A DNA stretch of 64,000 bases from Rhizobium glycinendophyticum (GTDB lineage Bacteria > Pseudomonadota > Alphaproteobacteria > Rhizobiales > Rhizobiaceae): assembly GCF_006443685.1 (NCBI RefSeq), contig NZ_VFYP01000001.1, forward strand, positions 744,001 to 808,000. The letters are read 5' to 3'. Below the pieces are notes generated by a model. The model made no database searches. It worked only from the letters and a program-made list of their open reading frames with translations, and was not told the DNA's origin. Position numbers and translations under genes: made by a program. Position 1 is the stretch's first letter. The number at the start of each line of letters is the position of its first letter. Of the stretch, positions 44,968 to 54,381 are shown piece after piece.

Positions 44968-46398
44968 TTACTTGCGGTAGCCGAGCTTTACGAGTTCAGC
45001 TTCAGCCGCCGTGGCGGCCTGGTCCAGAGCGTCGTCTGGCTTGATCTCGCCAACGATCGCCTTGTAGATAAACGGCGCGACAACCTGCAGGACTTGCGAG
45101 TGGAACGGGTATGGCGGCGCTCCGGCGAAGAGCTTTCCGTCGTCGCGCATCAGCGTGTAGTAACCGTTCATCTTCTGGTCCTGCTCGACGATTTTGGGGT
45201 CGTCATAGGTCGAGTTCATGACGATGCGGGAGCCGGCCAGCGCCCAGTCCGTCTGCACGGAAGCCTGCCCGATATACTGCAGGAAGAGCAGCGAGGCGTC
45301 CTTGTTCTTGGAAGAATGCGGGATGCCGAAGGCGCCGCCATCGTAGTAGCCGATGTACCCCTTGCCGGATCCGGCCGCTTCCATCACGCCTGCCTCAACC
45401 GGCGGCAATGCCACGCCCACTTTGCCGACGACGGTCGATTTGCTTTCATCGGTCGCGATCCACGCGGCGTTCTCGCCGTAGACGAGGCCCTGGGCTGCGC
45501 GGCCGGCGGCAAATGTGCCGGCAACCTCGTCCCAAGTGGACGACGTCGATTCCGGCGGCGCATATTTCAGAAGGTCGACCCAGTAGTTGAGCGCCTTCTT
45601 CGCCGCGGCGGAGTTCATCTGGCCGCCATTGGCTTCCGTGGCGGCGAAGGTCGTGCCATCGATGCCCCAATTGTATACGCCAAAGGTCGGCGCGACCGAC
45701 TCGAAGAATTCGTAGAAGGCAGCGGGGTGGCTCGACGAGGCCTGTACTGTCGTGCCCCAGAGCTCCTTGTCTGCGCCATATTCCGTGAAGAACTTGGCAA
45801 TCTGGGTGTATTCCTCATGCGTGGTCGCGGGCTTCAGATCCGCTCCGGTCGCATCCTTGTAGGCCTTCTGGATCGCGGGATCCTCGAAGAGATCCTTGCG
45901 GTAGAGATAGGGCTTGATGAAAGCTTCCATGGGCACGCCCATGACGTTGCCTGACTTCGGATCCTTGAAATAGTTCAGGAACGTGGTGAAGTTCTCCGGC
46001 TTGAAGTCCGGCGACGCGATCTTTGCGTTGTCGGCGAGCGACTTGGTGATATCCACCAGGAAGTTGCGAGCCAGATAGGTGTAAACGATGTCCTGCTCGA
46101 TGTAGACGAAGTCGTAGATGCCAGTATTGGCCTCCATGTCCTTGATCGCCTTATCGTACATCTGGTCCCAAGACGTGGCCTCGAACTCGACCTTAATCCC
46201 GGTCTCCTCGGTGAATTTCGGGCCGAGGACCTGCTCGACATATTTCGACGCCGGGGTGGATTCGGAAATGCCCCGGATGGTCGCGCCCTGATACGGCTGC
46301 GCGGCAGTCTTCCACCAGGAATCCTGCGCAAGCGCGGTTGAACTCCAAAGGCCAAGCGAGACGAAGCCGACGCCCACGGCTTTTGCGAAATTATTCAT
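44968..46398 (-). CDS. Periplasmic polyol-binding protein (MalE-like family 1)
   Basis: A 476-residue extracellular solute-binding protein. The signal peptide is [20 protein letters not shown] then TALAQDS. The mature protein has [39 protein letters not shown] and a C-terminal helical lobe, a layout typical of rhizobial sorbitol/mannitol-type binders. The start at 46398 has GAGGAGAAC; the frame runs further upstream into the divergent AraC gene, which is artefactual. It is the first gene of the pentitol operon. The ligand (xylitol, ribitol, arabitol or similar) is an inference. Confidence 0.9.
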   Translation of the reverse strand: MNNFAKAVGVGFVSLGLWSSTALAQDSWWKTAAQPYQGATIRGISESTPASKYVEQVLGPKFTEETGIKVEFEATSWDQMYDKAIKDMEANTGIYDFVYIEQDIVYTYLARNFLVDITKSLADNAKIASPDFKPENFTTFLNYFKDPKSGNVMGVPMEAFIKPYLYRKDLFEDPAIQKAYKDATGADLKPATTHEEYTQIAKFFTEYGADKELWGTTVQASSSHPAAFYEFFESVAPTFGVYNWGIDGTTFAATEANGGQMNSAAAKKALNYWVDLLKYAPPESTSSTWDEVAGTFAAGRAAQGLVYGENAAWIATDESKSTVVGKVGVALPPVEAGVMEAAGSGKGYIGYYDGGAFGIPHSSKNKDASLLFLQYIGQASVQTDWALAGSRIVMNSTYDDPKIVEQDQKMNGYYTLMRDDGKLFAGAPPYPFHSQVLQVVAPFIYKAIVGEIKPDDALDQAATAAEAELVKLGYRK

Positions 46399-46474
46399 TG
46401 TTCTCCTCCATTTGGATCGCGAAATCGCTCCGGTTGTGCGTGCTAAACTCTCCTCCGACACGCTCAACGGACCT

Positions 46475-46533
46475 TGATACTTCTGGAAAGACGGGGTGGA
46501 CACAAGCGTCGGCGTTGCGCCATACTGATACTT
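46475..46533. promoter_or_regulatory. Direct repeats in the binding-protein/AraC divergent promoter region
   Basis: TGATACTT occurs at 46475-46482 and again at 46526-46533, about five helical turns apart, in the 243-bp region between the AraC gene and the operon it probably controls. AraC proteins usually bind direct repeats, but the repeat is short. Confidence 0.3.
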
Positions 46534-46641
46534 TAATGCGTGAAATGTCGGGAATAGGTATGAAATCTTGTGTGCGTTGCACAATCTAATACCGGTTGTT
46601 GACGCTATGGGCAGTCTGAGAAAGTCTGGGGAGGGGTGGCT

Positions 46642-47565
46642 ATGTCGGTTGTTTCGCCAACGGTGGCGAGATTTGAATATGTGTTGACAGGCGCTGACGA
46701 GACATTTCTCTGGCGCCGGGACGACTATCCGTGGGAACGCAATGTCTGGAATTTCCACCCGGAGGTGGAGATCCATTACATTCCCAATGCCAGCGGCGTT
46801 CTGCTGGCGGGTGATCATGTCGGCGCGTTTGCGCCGGGCCATATCTCCTTGATCGGAAGCAACCTGCCGCATGACTGGGTCACGCCACTTGGTGACGGTG
46901 AGCGCATTCCTGGGCGCGATATTGTCATCCAGTTTCTGCCGTCCAAGCTGGAGCAGGCCTCTGCCTTTCTTCCAGAACTGGCGGGACTGCGGGAATTCTT
47001 CGTCCGCGCGCAACGCGGGCTCTCATTCAAGGGACGGGCGAGGGAAAAGGCAGAAGCGCTGATACTCGACATGGAGTTTCAGACGGGATCGGCACGCCTT
47101 GCGACCTTCTTGTCATTGCTCTCGCTGCTGCGAGACACCGACGAAGTCGATATCCTGTCTTCGGAGGCCTATGTGCCGGACCTGAGCTATGGTTCTCTCG
47201 AAGCCTTGCAACAGGTTTTCGCATATATCTTCGCAAATCTCTCGGAAGATATCCGCTTGCCGGACATGGCACGCATGGTCGGTATGAGTGACAGTTCCTT
47301 TTCGAGATTTTTCAAGAAGAACAGCGGCAACAGCTTTACTGACCACGTGAACAAGCTTCGGATCTGGAAGGCGGGGCAGCTACTGACCGATACCTCCATG
47401 CCGATCACGGACATCTGCTTCGAAGTGGGGTATCGCAATCTCTCGAATTTCAATCGGGTCTTTCTCCGACACCACAATCTCACGCCGACAAGATACCGGA
47501 AATTGTCTGCCAACCGAAGGACTGTGCCGCTCCCTCAGGCAGGGTCGGGTCATGTGCCGGTTTAG
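46642..47565 (+). CDS. AraC-family transcriptional regulator of the pentitol operon
   Basis: A 307-residue protein. The N-terminal cupin-like sensor domain (residues 1-150) includes [19 protein letters not shown] and [15 protein letters not shown]. The C-terminal AraC DNA-binding domain (residues about 200-295) has two helix-turn-helix units, [22 protein letters not shown] and [22 protein letters not shown], and ends [21 protein letters not shown] precedes the ATG. It is divergent from the polyol-binding-protein gene and is probably its activator. Confidence 0.92.
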   Translation: MSVVSPTVARFEYVLTGADETFLWRRDDYPWERNVWNFHPEVEIHYIPNASGVLLAGDHVGAFAPGHISLIGSNLPHDWVTPLGDGERIPGRDIVIQFLPSKLEQASAFLPELAGLREFFVRAQRGLSFKGRAREKAEALILDMEFQTGSARLATFLSLLSLLRDTDEVDILSSEAYVPDLSYGSLEALQQVFAYIFANLSEDIRLPDMARMVGMSDSSFSRFFKKNSGNSFTDHVNKLRIWKAGQLLTDTSMPITDICFEVGYRNLSNFNRVFLRHHNLTPTRYRKLSANRRTVPLPQAGSGHVPV

Positions 47566-47695
47566 TTGCAGTGATTGGGCTCTCGCACTTCGTGCATGAC
47601 GATGACATCATGCAGATTAATCGGCATTTGAAAGCATGCTTCATCCTATGCGTTGCGCCAATAGCCGACTGTCTGTTTCCGTAAACAAATTGCTT

Positions 47696-48008
47696 GCGGG
47701 TCCCCAGTCAACTTTAGGAGGCCTGCTTGCGCACAACGATGGCATGAAGAACGGCGGCCAGGGCTGCTCAAATTGTTGAGAAGGCATTACTTTTTCTTGT
47801 GAGAAACGGACGCGGAGTTTCAGCGGAAAACCGATCTACAAGAGTCTGTCTCGAAGACCTGGGTTCTCAGATGATGTCAGAGGCTTACCAATATAGCCTC
47901 TGATTTCCCTATATCTTTCCGCCGAGGGCGACGTTGGATGCCATCTTTATGCTTGGCTTTGGGACGGCGCCGATATGACGGGAGAGCGGCAATGATTTCC
48001 GCTCCGGA
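47696..48008 (+). repeat. Interspersed repeat, copy D (diverged, both halves)
   Basis: The left half (47696-47848) has GCGGGTCCCCAG, GGCATGAAGAACGGCGGCCA, GGGCTGCTCAAATTGTTGAG and CAGCGGAAAACCG, as in copy B. The right half (about 47869-48008) has AGCCTCTGATTTCCCTATA, GGATGCCATCTTTATG and GGGAGAGCGGCAATGATTTC, as in copies A and C. It is more decayed than the others and lies at the right margin of the catabolic modules. The rest of the 672-bp stretch from 47566 to 48237 holds no gene I can support. Confidence 0.7.
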
Positions 48009-48237
48009 GTGGGGGGGCGGAGCTGTGGCGAGCATTTTCGCGGAACTGCTTTGCCCTTAGAGTGACGTTGGGGCTAGCTGGATCTTGACCTGAAAGCACT
48101 CGGTCTGCATCCCTTCTTGCAGACTGCTACTACTTATGATGCCTATTTCTGGCAGTCATCCTGCGGTTGATCCGCGCACTGCGAAGGGTTGCGGAATCGC
48201 TGTCCTGAGGTCGCACCAAAGAAATGAAAATCAAGAG

Positions 48238-48666
48238 ATGAGCTCCAGTAGTCAGATAGATGCGCTCACGCTTGCTGAAGCGCTCCGTCATGCGCTCGGC
48301 AGCTTCATCCGCGACATAAAGTCCGGGGCACAGACACCGACAACTTCGCAGTCAGAAACACTGTCGCTTTTGGATCGGGAGGGGCCACTAAGCGTTGCCC
48401 AACTGGCCGAACGTCGCAACGTTCGCCACCAAAGCATGCGGCTGGTTGTCGGTCAGTTGGAAATCGAGGGTCTAATTGGCAAGATGCCCAATCCGGCGGA
48501 CCGTCGCAGCGAACTTCTTTTCCTCACTGAGGAGGGGCGTGCGCGGTTAACCCGCGCCCGCCAAGCCCGAACGGCGCAGATCGCCGAACGGATCGAGGAG
48601 CGCCTGTCCGAAGAGGACAGACGAACGCTCGAAGCGGCCATCCGCATCATCGAACGGCTCTGCTAG
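48238..48666 (+). CDS. MarR-family transcriptional regulator
   Basis: A 142-residue winged-helix protein. The core is QSETLSLLDREGPLSVAQLAERRNVRHQSMRLVVGQLEIEGLI, read in blocks, with the recognition helix in NVRHQSMRLVVGQLE and the wing NPADRRSELLFLTEEG. The start MSSSSQIDAL is chosen because the N-terminal dimerisation helix begins soon after; the ribosome site is weak. It converges on the SnoaL-like gene 9 bp away, whose promoter contains a large perfect dyad that this protein may bind. Confidence 0.85.
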   Translation: MSSSSQIDALTLAEALRHALGSFIRDIKSGAQTPTTSQSETLSLLDREGPLSVAQLAERRNVRHQSMRLVVGQLEIEGLIGKMPNPADRRSELLFLTEEGRARLTRARQARTAQIAERIEERLSEEDRRTLEAAIRIIERLC

Positions 48667-48675
48667 CGAGACAGA

Positions 48676-49086
48676 TCAGTCCTTGGACAGAGCGGCAATC
48701 ACGTTCGACAGCGTGTTCAAGCCCCAATGCTCCGCATATCTGCCGCCTTCAATTCTCACGATATCGATGACGCTAATTGTCACCTCTCGTCCTGTCGCCG
48801 GAATGTCGAACAGCGGGCCAGAGTGAATTCCGCTGATGGTTTTTCGGGTGGTGACCTTGTCTCCCTCAGCGATCTGGTCGTGGATTACTATTTTCAGGTT
48901 CGACAGGGCGGGACGTAGAACGCTCTCAAAGGTGTTCCACATGCTTTCAGGACCACGAGGCATGTTTTGCGGGGCGGAGTGATTTATGAAGCTGGGAGAC
49001 ATCAGAGCCTGAAACTCGGCTTCGTTCCCATTTTGGATCACTTCGATGTTGAAGCGGCGAACCACTTCCTTGTTCTCATCAGACAT
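48676..49086 (-). CDS. SnoaL-like (NTF2-fold) small protein
   Basis: A 136-residue protein of the SnoaL/ester-cyclase family: NKEVVRRFNIEVIQNGNEAEFQALMSPSFINHSAP at the start, then VIHDQIAEGDKVTTRKTISGIHSG, and RYAEHWGLNTLSNV at the end, all typical of this NTF2-fold group. The biochemical role of this branch is usually unknown. AAGGG precedes the ATG. Its promoter region carries a 39-bp perfect dyad, so it is probably tightly regulated, most simply by the convergent MarR protein. Confidence 0.85.
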   Translation of the reverse strand: MSDENKEVVRRFNIEVIQNGNEAEFQALMSPSFINHSAPQNMPRGPESMWNTFESVLRPALSNLKIVIHDQIAEGDKVTTRKTISGIHSGPLFDIPATGREVTISVIDIVRIEGGRYAEHWGLNTLSNVIAALSKD

Positions 49087-49102
49087 TGTCGGCCCTTCAA
49101 GG

Positions 49103-49141
49103 ATAAACGATATATACAGTTTGACTGTATATATCGTTTAT
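49103..49141. promoter_or_regulatory. 39-bp perfect dyad upstream of the SnoaL-like gene
   Basis: Arms ATAAACGATATATACAG and CTGTATATATCGTTTAT are fully complementary over 17 bp around the spacer TTTGA. The dyad begins 16 bp upstream of the SnoaL start codon. It probably overlaps the promoter and is a strong candidate operator, most simply for the adjacent MarR-family regulator. Confidence 0.75.
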
Positions 49142-49330
49142 AGGTGTGTTTGAGCTCTTTTGCAATTGGAGGCCCTCCCAATGCCTTTGATCAGAACAGT
49201 GAAGGCTGAGTGAAAGCCGGCTGCCCGTCCGGCATTGCCCAAAGGCGGTTGGGATACGCGCGCGCCAATAGAAGATATTGCCGCGGCGGGTGAGATTCTC
49301 GACGTCGTGGCGGACCGCCATGAAGTTTCT
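49142..49330 (-). pseudogene. Relic of a tyrosine integrase N-terminus
   Basis: The minus strand encodes AVRHDVENLTRRGNIFYWRA followed by RIPTAFGQCRTGSRLSLSL and HCSD. This matches the N-terminal (DUF6538-like) domain of rhizobial phage/island tyrosine recombinases. The frame then degrades, and no catalytic domain (R-H-R-Y) follows before the SnoaL promoter, so it is a truncated relic. It lies 135 bp from the 3' end of tRNA-Gln in the orientation expected for an integrase next to its tRNA attachment site. Confidence 0.6.
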
Positions 49331-49464
49331 GCCCTTGCCTGCCACCGGCGACGCCGCCACGCAAATTTCGCGTGGGCATCACCTTTGGGCATCAGGTCGC
49401 CGATGATGCCAAAACGGGATCCGGCACGACGGAAAAACATGAGAATCAAGGCTTTTGGGAGAAT

Positions 49465-49538
49465 TGGCTGGGGAACCTGGATTCGAACCAAGATTAACGG
49501 AGTCAGAGTCCGTCGTTCTACCGTTGAACTATTCCCCA
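49465..49538 (-). tRNA. tRNA-Gln (anticodon CUG)
   Basis: On the minus strand the 74-nt sequence begins TGGGGAATAGTTC and ends GGTTCCCCAGCCA, giving a full acceptor stem with encoded CCA. The anticodon loop is CTCTGAC on a CGGA/TCCG stem, so the anticodon is CTG. The T-arm is GGTTCGAATCC. Its 3' end is a plausible attachment site for the island whose integrase relic follows. Confidence 0.93.
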
Positions 49539-49824
49539 CCAGGGTATCGCTTGCGCGATCGGTGAGCGGGCTTATAGACAAAAGCTTCGGCATTGCAAAG
49601 ACCCAAAGCTGAAAAAAATCATGGAAATTGTCGGCACCGACAAAGCACTCCAGGATCCCGTCTTTTGCGGCTCTGGTCCGGTTCTCGTCCCGGCTCTCGC
49701 GCCTTTCAGAAAAACCGTTTGGCGCAAGTGGCTTGCGCTGGTATGCTTTGCCCAACGAAACGAATGATGACACCAGCGGCACGCGTCGATCTCGGCGCCT
49801 TGCGCGGTTCAGTGGATAACTTCA

Positions 49825-51543
49825 GTGACAGACCCCAGTCGCGGCGGACAGCCGAAAAGCGAGGGGGCGTCGACAGGCAGGCGCAAGGGCGGGTCACACC
49901 GCCGGCGCGGCAAGGGCAAGAAGGCGGGGCCGGCAATGAACGGTCTTGAGACTTCTGCTTCGGCAGGATCGGCGGCAGCGTCGGTCCCTGAGCGACGTTC
50001 CGAAACGGTGATTGCGGATGGCCCCATCCGCAAGCGAAAGCGCCGCCGGCGCGGCAAGGGTGCGGGAGCGCCTTCCGCCAATCCCCAAACGCTTGGTGTA
50101 ACGAGGTCTGGTGAGGCGCAGTCTATGCGACCGGTCGGCTCCACCGGCGGTGCTGTCGTCGCCGACGGCGCATCTGGCTCGCAGGTTCGTCATCCACAAT
50201 CGCAGGCATCGGAGCGGCATAGTGACCCCGCGCGAGGCTCAGCGGGTGCGGCAACCGGGGAGCCGTTGGCCACCCGGGGCGACCAGCCGCAAGCGCGCAA
50301 GGGTCGGCGCAACCGCAGTCGGCGCGGCCACGGCCTGAAGCCCGGGCATGTCCGGCCACTCACGGGATCGGAACCGCCCTCTGCCGCCCACAAGGCCCGT
50401 GCTGTGGATCCCGCACCCACGCCGAAGCTCGCTCCGGCCAAGTCGCATGCCCCGCGCCCTCCGCAGGGCCCTGTGACGGAGCGGCCCCGCAGCACCTGGG
50501 AATTTGCCTCAGACGATCTTTATGCGGCACTTGATCTCGGCACGAACAATTGCCGTCTGTTGATCGCCCAGCCGACCCGGCCCGGGCAGTTTCGCGTCGT
50601 CGATGCCTTCTCCCGCATCGTCCGGCTCGGCGAGGGTCTAGGCGCCACCGGCCGGCTGTCGCAGGATGCCATGGACCGGGCCGTCGAAGCCCTTCGCATC
50701 TGCGCCTCGAAGCTGGCCGGTCGCGACATAAGGCGCATGCGCCTGATTGCCACCGAAGCCTGCCGGGCGGCGGAGAACGGCGAACTCTTTCTCGAACGGG
50801 TGACCGCCGAGACCGGCCTGAAACTTGAGATCATCAACCGCGAGACCGAGGCGCGCCTTGCCGTGTCCGGCTGCTCGTCGCTGGTCGGGCGCGAGGCCCG
50901 TTCGGTGGTTCTGTTCGACATCGGCGGTGGGTCGTCCGAAATTGCCGTCATTCGCATTGCGGACAACCGCTCCAGCCGACTCGCTAACCACATCACCCAT
51001 TGGACCTCGCTTCCGGTCGGCGTCGTCACGCTCTCCGAGCGCCATGGCGGTCGCGATGTGACGCCCGACGTCTTCGAGGCGATGACCCGTGAGGTCGAAG
51101 GCATGCTCGAGCGGTTCGATTGCCCCGACCTCGGCTTCGGACCGGGCGGGGTTCCCGATGATTTCCATCTGATCGGCACCTCCGGAACGGTCACGACGCT
51201 CGCGGGCGTGCATCTCGACCTGCCGCGTTACGATCGCCGCAAGGTGGATGGTCTGTGGCTCACCGATGCCGAGGTGACGGCGATGCAGGCGAAACTCTTG
51301 TCGTGGGATTATGCCGGCCGCGCAGCCAATCCCTGCATCGGACCGGATCGCGCCGATCTGGTGCTCGCTGGCTGCGCGATTTTGGAAGCCATCCGCCGCC
51401 GCTGGCCATCGAGCCGCATGCGGGTGGCGGATCGTGGCCTGCGCGAGGGACTTTTGACCGACATGATGGCCGATGACGGTGTCTGGCGACGGGGCCGCAG
51501 CCGCCGCCCGCATCCGGCGCCGCAGACTTCGAGGGAACGCTGA
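49825..51543 (+). CDS. ppx: Ppx/GppA exopolyphosphatase-family phosphatase with long basic N-terminal extension
   Basis: A 572-residue protein from a GTG start. Residues 1-230 form a low-complexity Lys/Arg-rich extension (for example [25 protein letters not shown]). The Ppx/GppA domain follows: [45 protein letters not shown] and [11 protein letters not shown]. It hydrolyses polyphosphate or pppGpp. The GTG has a weak ribosome site, and the ATG at 49936 is an alternative start. It is followed 2 bp later by rlmE, a typical rhizobial pairing. Assignment between Ppx and GppA activity is uncertain. Confidence 0.88.
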   Translation: MTDPSRGGQPKSEGASTGRRKGGSHRRRGKGKKAGPAMNGLETSASAGSAAASVPERRSETVIADGPIRKRKRRRRGKGAGAPSANPQTLGVTRSGEAQSMRPVGSTGGAVVADGASGSQVRHPQSQASERHSDPARGSAGAATGEPLATRGDQPQARKGRRNRSRRGHGLKPGHVRPLTGSEPPSAAHKARAVDPAPTPKLAPAKSHAPRPPQGPVTERPRSTWEFASDDLYAALDLGTNNCRLLIAQPTRPGQFRVVDAFSRIVRLGEGLGATGRLSQDAMDRAVEALRICASKLAGRDIRRMRLIATEACRAAENGELFLERVTAETGLKLEIINRETEARLAVSGCSSLVGREARSVVLFDIGGGSSEIAVIRIADNRSSRLANHITHWTSLPVGVVTLSERHGGRDVTPDVFEAMTREVEGMLERFDCPDLGFGPGGVPDDFHLIGTSGTVTTLAGVHLDLPRYDRRKVDGLWLTDAEVTAMQAKLLSWDYAGRAANPCIGPDRADLVLAGCAILEAIRRRWPSSRMRVADRGLREGLLTDMMADDGVWRRGRSRRPHPAPQTSRER

Positions 51544-51545
51544 GA

Positions 51546-52328
51546 ATGGCAAAACCACCCATTGCCGGCAACAGAACTGGCCGCAAGCTCGGCCAGAAGG
51601 TCAAGAAGGGCAAGCTGAAGGCCTCGTCCAGGCGCTGGATCGAGCGCCACATCAACGACCCCTATGTCCAGCGCGCCAAGCTCGAGGGTTATCGTGCCCG
51701 CGCCGCTTTCAAGCTGCTGGAGATCGACGAGAAGCATCAGATCCTGAAAGGGGCGACTCGCATCATCGATCTGGGTGCGGCGCCTGGAAGCTGGTCGCAG
51801 ATTGCCGCCAAGGTTACCGATTCGACGGATGAGGATATCCGCGTCGCGGCAATCGACTTCCTCGAAATGGCGCCTCTACCGGGCGTAAAAATCCTGCAGC
51901 TCGACTTTCTTGATCCCGATGCCCCGCGCCAGCTGATCGAGGCGGTCGGCGGCACGCCGAACCTCGTCATCTCGGACATGGCGGCACCGACCACGGGCCA
52001 CCAGAAGACCGACCACATCCGCACCATGCATCTGTGCGAAGTCGCGGCGCATTTCGCCGTCGAAGTTCTGTCCGAAGGCGGTCACTTCCTCGCCAAGACG
52101 TTCCAGGGCGGCACGGAAAAGGACCTGCTCAACATGCTGAAGCAGAACTTTCGCCAGGTGCTGCATATCAAGCCTGCCTCTTCGCGGCAGGAATCGGTCG
52201 AGATGTTCTTGCTCGCCAAGGGCTTCAAGGGGCGCAGGGGAGCGGGCGTCGTCGAACTGGACGAGGAGGGCTTTGCTCGTGATCCGCGCGAGGATGTTCC
52301 GGAAACCGAAGATCTCGACCAGGACTGA
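51546..52328 (+). CDS. rlmE: 23S rRNA (uridine-2'-O-)methyltransferase
   Basis: A 260-residue RrmJ/FtsJ methyltransferase. The SAM motif is [16 protein letters not shown]. The K-D-K-E catalytic tetrad is represented in [33 protein letters not shown] and [16 protein letters not shown]. It methylates U2552 of 23S rRNA in the cytosol. The basic N-terminal extension and acidic tail make it longer than the E. coli enzyme (about 209), which is common in Rhizobiales. It is coupled to the upstream ppx gene. Confidence 0.95.
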   Translation: MAKPPIAGNRTGRKLGQKVKKGKLKASSRRWIERHINDPYVQRAKLEGYRARAAFKLLEIDEKHQILKGATRIIDLGAAPGSWSQIAAKVTDSTDEDIRVAAIDFLEMAPLPGVKILQLDFLDPDAPRQLIEAVGGTPNLVISDMAAPTTGHQKTDHIRTMHLCEVAAHFAVEVLSEGGHFLAKTFQGGTEKDLLNMLKQNFRQVLHIKPASSRQESVEMFLLAKGFKGRRGAGVVELDEEGFARDPREDVPETEDLDQD

Positions 52329-52341
52329 GGCGGGCAGGCGC

Positions 52342-52725
52342 ATGTTCACCTACATCACCATCGGCATCAACGATCTGCCCCGCGCAGTCAGCTTCTACGA
52401 TGCGGTTCTTTCGACGCTTGGCATCGAGCGGCGGGAGATCGACGACAACGAGGCTGGATATGCGGTGGCCGGCGACAGTCGCTGCCGGTTCTGGATCACG
52501 CATCCCTTCGATCGCCGCCCGGCAACCGTCGGCAATGGCTCCATGCCGGCTTTCGAGGCGCCGTCACGGGCAGCGGTCGATGCGTTCTACGCGGCAGCGC
52601 TCGCCCATGGCGGCACGGATGACGGCGCACCGGGCATCCGTATCTTCCATCCCAATTTTTATTCCTGCTATGTCCGCGATCCCGATGGCAACAAGCTGTC
52701 GGCGCTGTGCGAACGGCCTGAGTGA
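52342..52725 (+). CDS. VOC-family (glyoxalase/bleomycin-resistance fold) protein
   Basis: A 127-residue vicinal-oxygen-chelate protein: TYITIGINDLPRAVSFYDAV, AFEAPSRAAVDAFYAAALAH, and the closing SCYVRDPDGNKLSALCE typical of the family. The start at 52342 is preferred; the frame extends upstream into rlmE. The substrate is unknown. It converges on the MFS gene. Confidence 0.85.
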   Translation: MFTYITIGINDLPRAVSFYDAVLSTLGIERREIDDNEAGYAVAGDSRCRFWITHPFDRRPATVGNGSMPAFEAPSRAAVDAFYAAALAHGGTDDGAPGIRIFHPNFYSCYVRDPDGNKLSALCERPE

Positions 52726-52736
52726 TCAAGGCGTGA

Positions 52737-54143
52737 TCACTTCACGCTGATCGTATCGTCCTCGGGCGCCCGCCGATAGCCTGACACCGCCGAGCCGACA
52801 TCGCGCGACAGCCCGAAGAAGGGTAGGACCGCGAAGATGGACAATCCCGCGACAATCGCAAAAGCCAGATGGAAATCGCCGAGCGACAGCGTCTCTCCGG
52901 TCACCCGCGTGCTCGCCTCCAGGATGGCGGCGGCGGTTGCCACGCCCAGCGCCAGGCTCACTTGCTGCAGCACCGAGGTCAGCGACGTCGCCTGCGATGC
53001 CTGCCCGTCTTCGATTTCGGCATAACCGAGCGTGTTCACCCCGGTGAAGAAGAAGGATCGGCAGAAGCCGCCGATCAAAAGCATGGTCATGATCAACGCG
53101 ATCGGGGTGGCCGGTGTAAAGATGCTGTTCGCCGCCGTCGTGATCGCTCCGCCGATGCCGGCCGCGATCAGCAGGTTCCGGAAGCCGGCCGCAGCAAAGG
53201 CGCGCCTGGCAATGAATTTGGTCGAGATAGCGCCGACGGCTGCGATGAAAGTGGTCATGCCCGATTGGAAGGCGCTCATACCGAAACCCAACTGCAGCAT
53301 CAGGGGCAAAAGGAAGGGCGTCGCGCCGGCGGCTATGCGGAACACGGTGCCGCCGATGATGGCCGCGCGAAAACTCCGGTTGGCAAACAGCGTCAGAGCG
53401 AGCAGCGGGGCAGGGTGGCGCCGAGCATGGACCACATAAAGCACGAGGCAGAGGATGCCGCCGAGCGTAGCGGTCGCGCCGACGGCAATCGGCAAAGCCG
53501 GCAGGCTGAGGACAGAAAGGCCGAACACCAGGCCGGAGGCTGCCCCGGAACTGAACGCAAAGCCGCGCCAGTCGATCGCTGCGGTCTCGATCGGCTCGAT
53601 CTCCGGCAGGTAGCGGCTGGAGAGGAAGAGACCCAAAAGTCCGATCGGAATGTTGATCAGGAAGATCCAGTGCCAGCTGAAAAAGGTGGTGATGAAACCA
53701 CCCACCGGCGGTCCGGTGATCGGTCCGAGCAGGCCGGGAATGGTGAGAAGCGCCATGGCAGAGACCAGCTCGGATTTCTTGGTGGTGCGCAACAGGACGA
53801 GTCGCCCGACTGGTGTCATCATCGCGCCTCCCATGCCCTGCAGGAAGCGCGAGGCGACGAAGAAGAGGAGCGAACCGGAGATGGCACAAAGCAGCGAGCC
53901 GATCATGAACACGACGATCGCGGCACGAAAAATTCGTTTGGCGCCGAAGCGGTCGGCCATCCAGCCGCTGACCGGGATGAAGATTGCAAGCGCCACCATA
54001 TAGGCAGTGAGGGCAAGCTTGAGCGTGATCGGCCCAACGCCGAGATCGGCGGCGATTGTCGGCAACGCGGTCGCAATCACAGTGGAATCCATCTGCTCCA
54101 TGAACAGGGCGACGGCGAGGATCAGGGGGGTGATGCGGTTCAT
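52737..54143 (-). CDS. MFS drug-efflux transporter, DHA2 (14-TMS) family
   Basis: A 468-residue integral membrane protein starting MNRITPLILAVALFMEQMDS. Family motifs are MEQMDSTVIATALPTIAADL, GWMADRFGAKRIF (motif A), RFLQGMGGAMMTPVGRL (motif B) and PGLLGPITGPPVGGFI (motif C of drug/proton antiporters). About 14 transmembrane helices can be counted. It probably exports hydrophobic toxicants. A start two codons upstream is possible. Confidence 0.9.
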   Translation of the reverse strand: MNRITPLILAVALFMEQMDSTVIATALPTIAADLGVGPITLKLALTAYMVALAIFIPVSGWMADRFGAKRIFRAAIVVFMIGSLLCAISGSLLFFVASRFLQGMGGAMMTPVGRLVLLRTTKKSELVSAMALLTIPGLLGPITGPPVGGFITTFFSWHWIFLINIPIGLLGLFLSSRYLPEIEPIETAAIDWRGFAFSSGAASGLVFGLSVLSLPALPIAVGATATLGGILCLVLYVVHARRHPAPLLALTLFANRSFRAAIIGGTVFRIAAGATPFLLPLMLQLGFGMSAFQSGMTTFIAAVGAISTKFIARRAFAAAGFRNLLIAAGIGGAITTAANSIFTPATPIALIMTMLLIGGFCRSFFFTGVNTLGYAEIEDGQASQATSLTSVLQQVSLALGVATAAAILEASTRVTGETLSLGDFHLAFAIVAGLSIFAVLPFFGLSRDVGSAVSGYRRAPEDDTISVK

Positions 54144-54381
54144 CGGCATTCCGGAGAGGCCGTTGGGACACGGCAGATAGGGCCTCATACTGCATTCGCA
54201 CATGGGGTGAAACCGTTTGCGTTGCAGCGCGTTCCCAAAGGCGTGGTCCGTCGGGCGGACAGAGGGCGCAAGCCTGCATCACGATGGTGTGAGGGAACTT
54301 TCCTCTCGCTTTGTCCAGCCTATGTCGCGTTGCGGCCCCTCGATCCGGGGGTAGAGGACTTGTCGTTGAGGAGATTTCAAG

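Noticed and set aside
46399..47013. N-terminal extension of the polyol-binding protein reading back into the AraC gene
   Set aside because: The signal peptide and GAGGAG ribosome site place the start at 46398; the extension is antisense to the AraC regulator.
49235..49612. 125-codon plus-strand frame spanning the tRNA
   Set aside because: It contains the string GTWIRTK that arises from reading tRNA antisense, a well-known annotation artefact.
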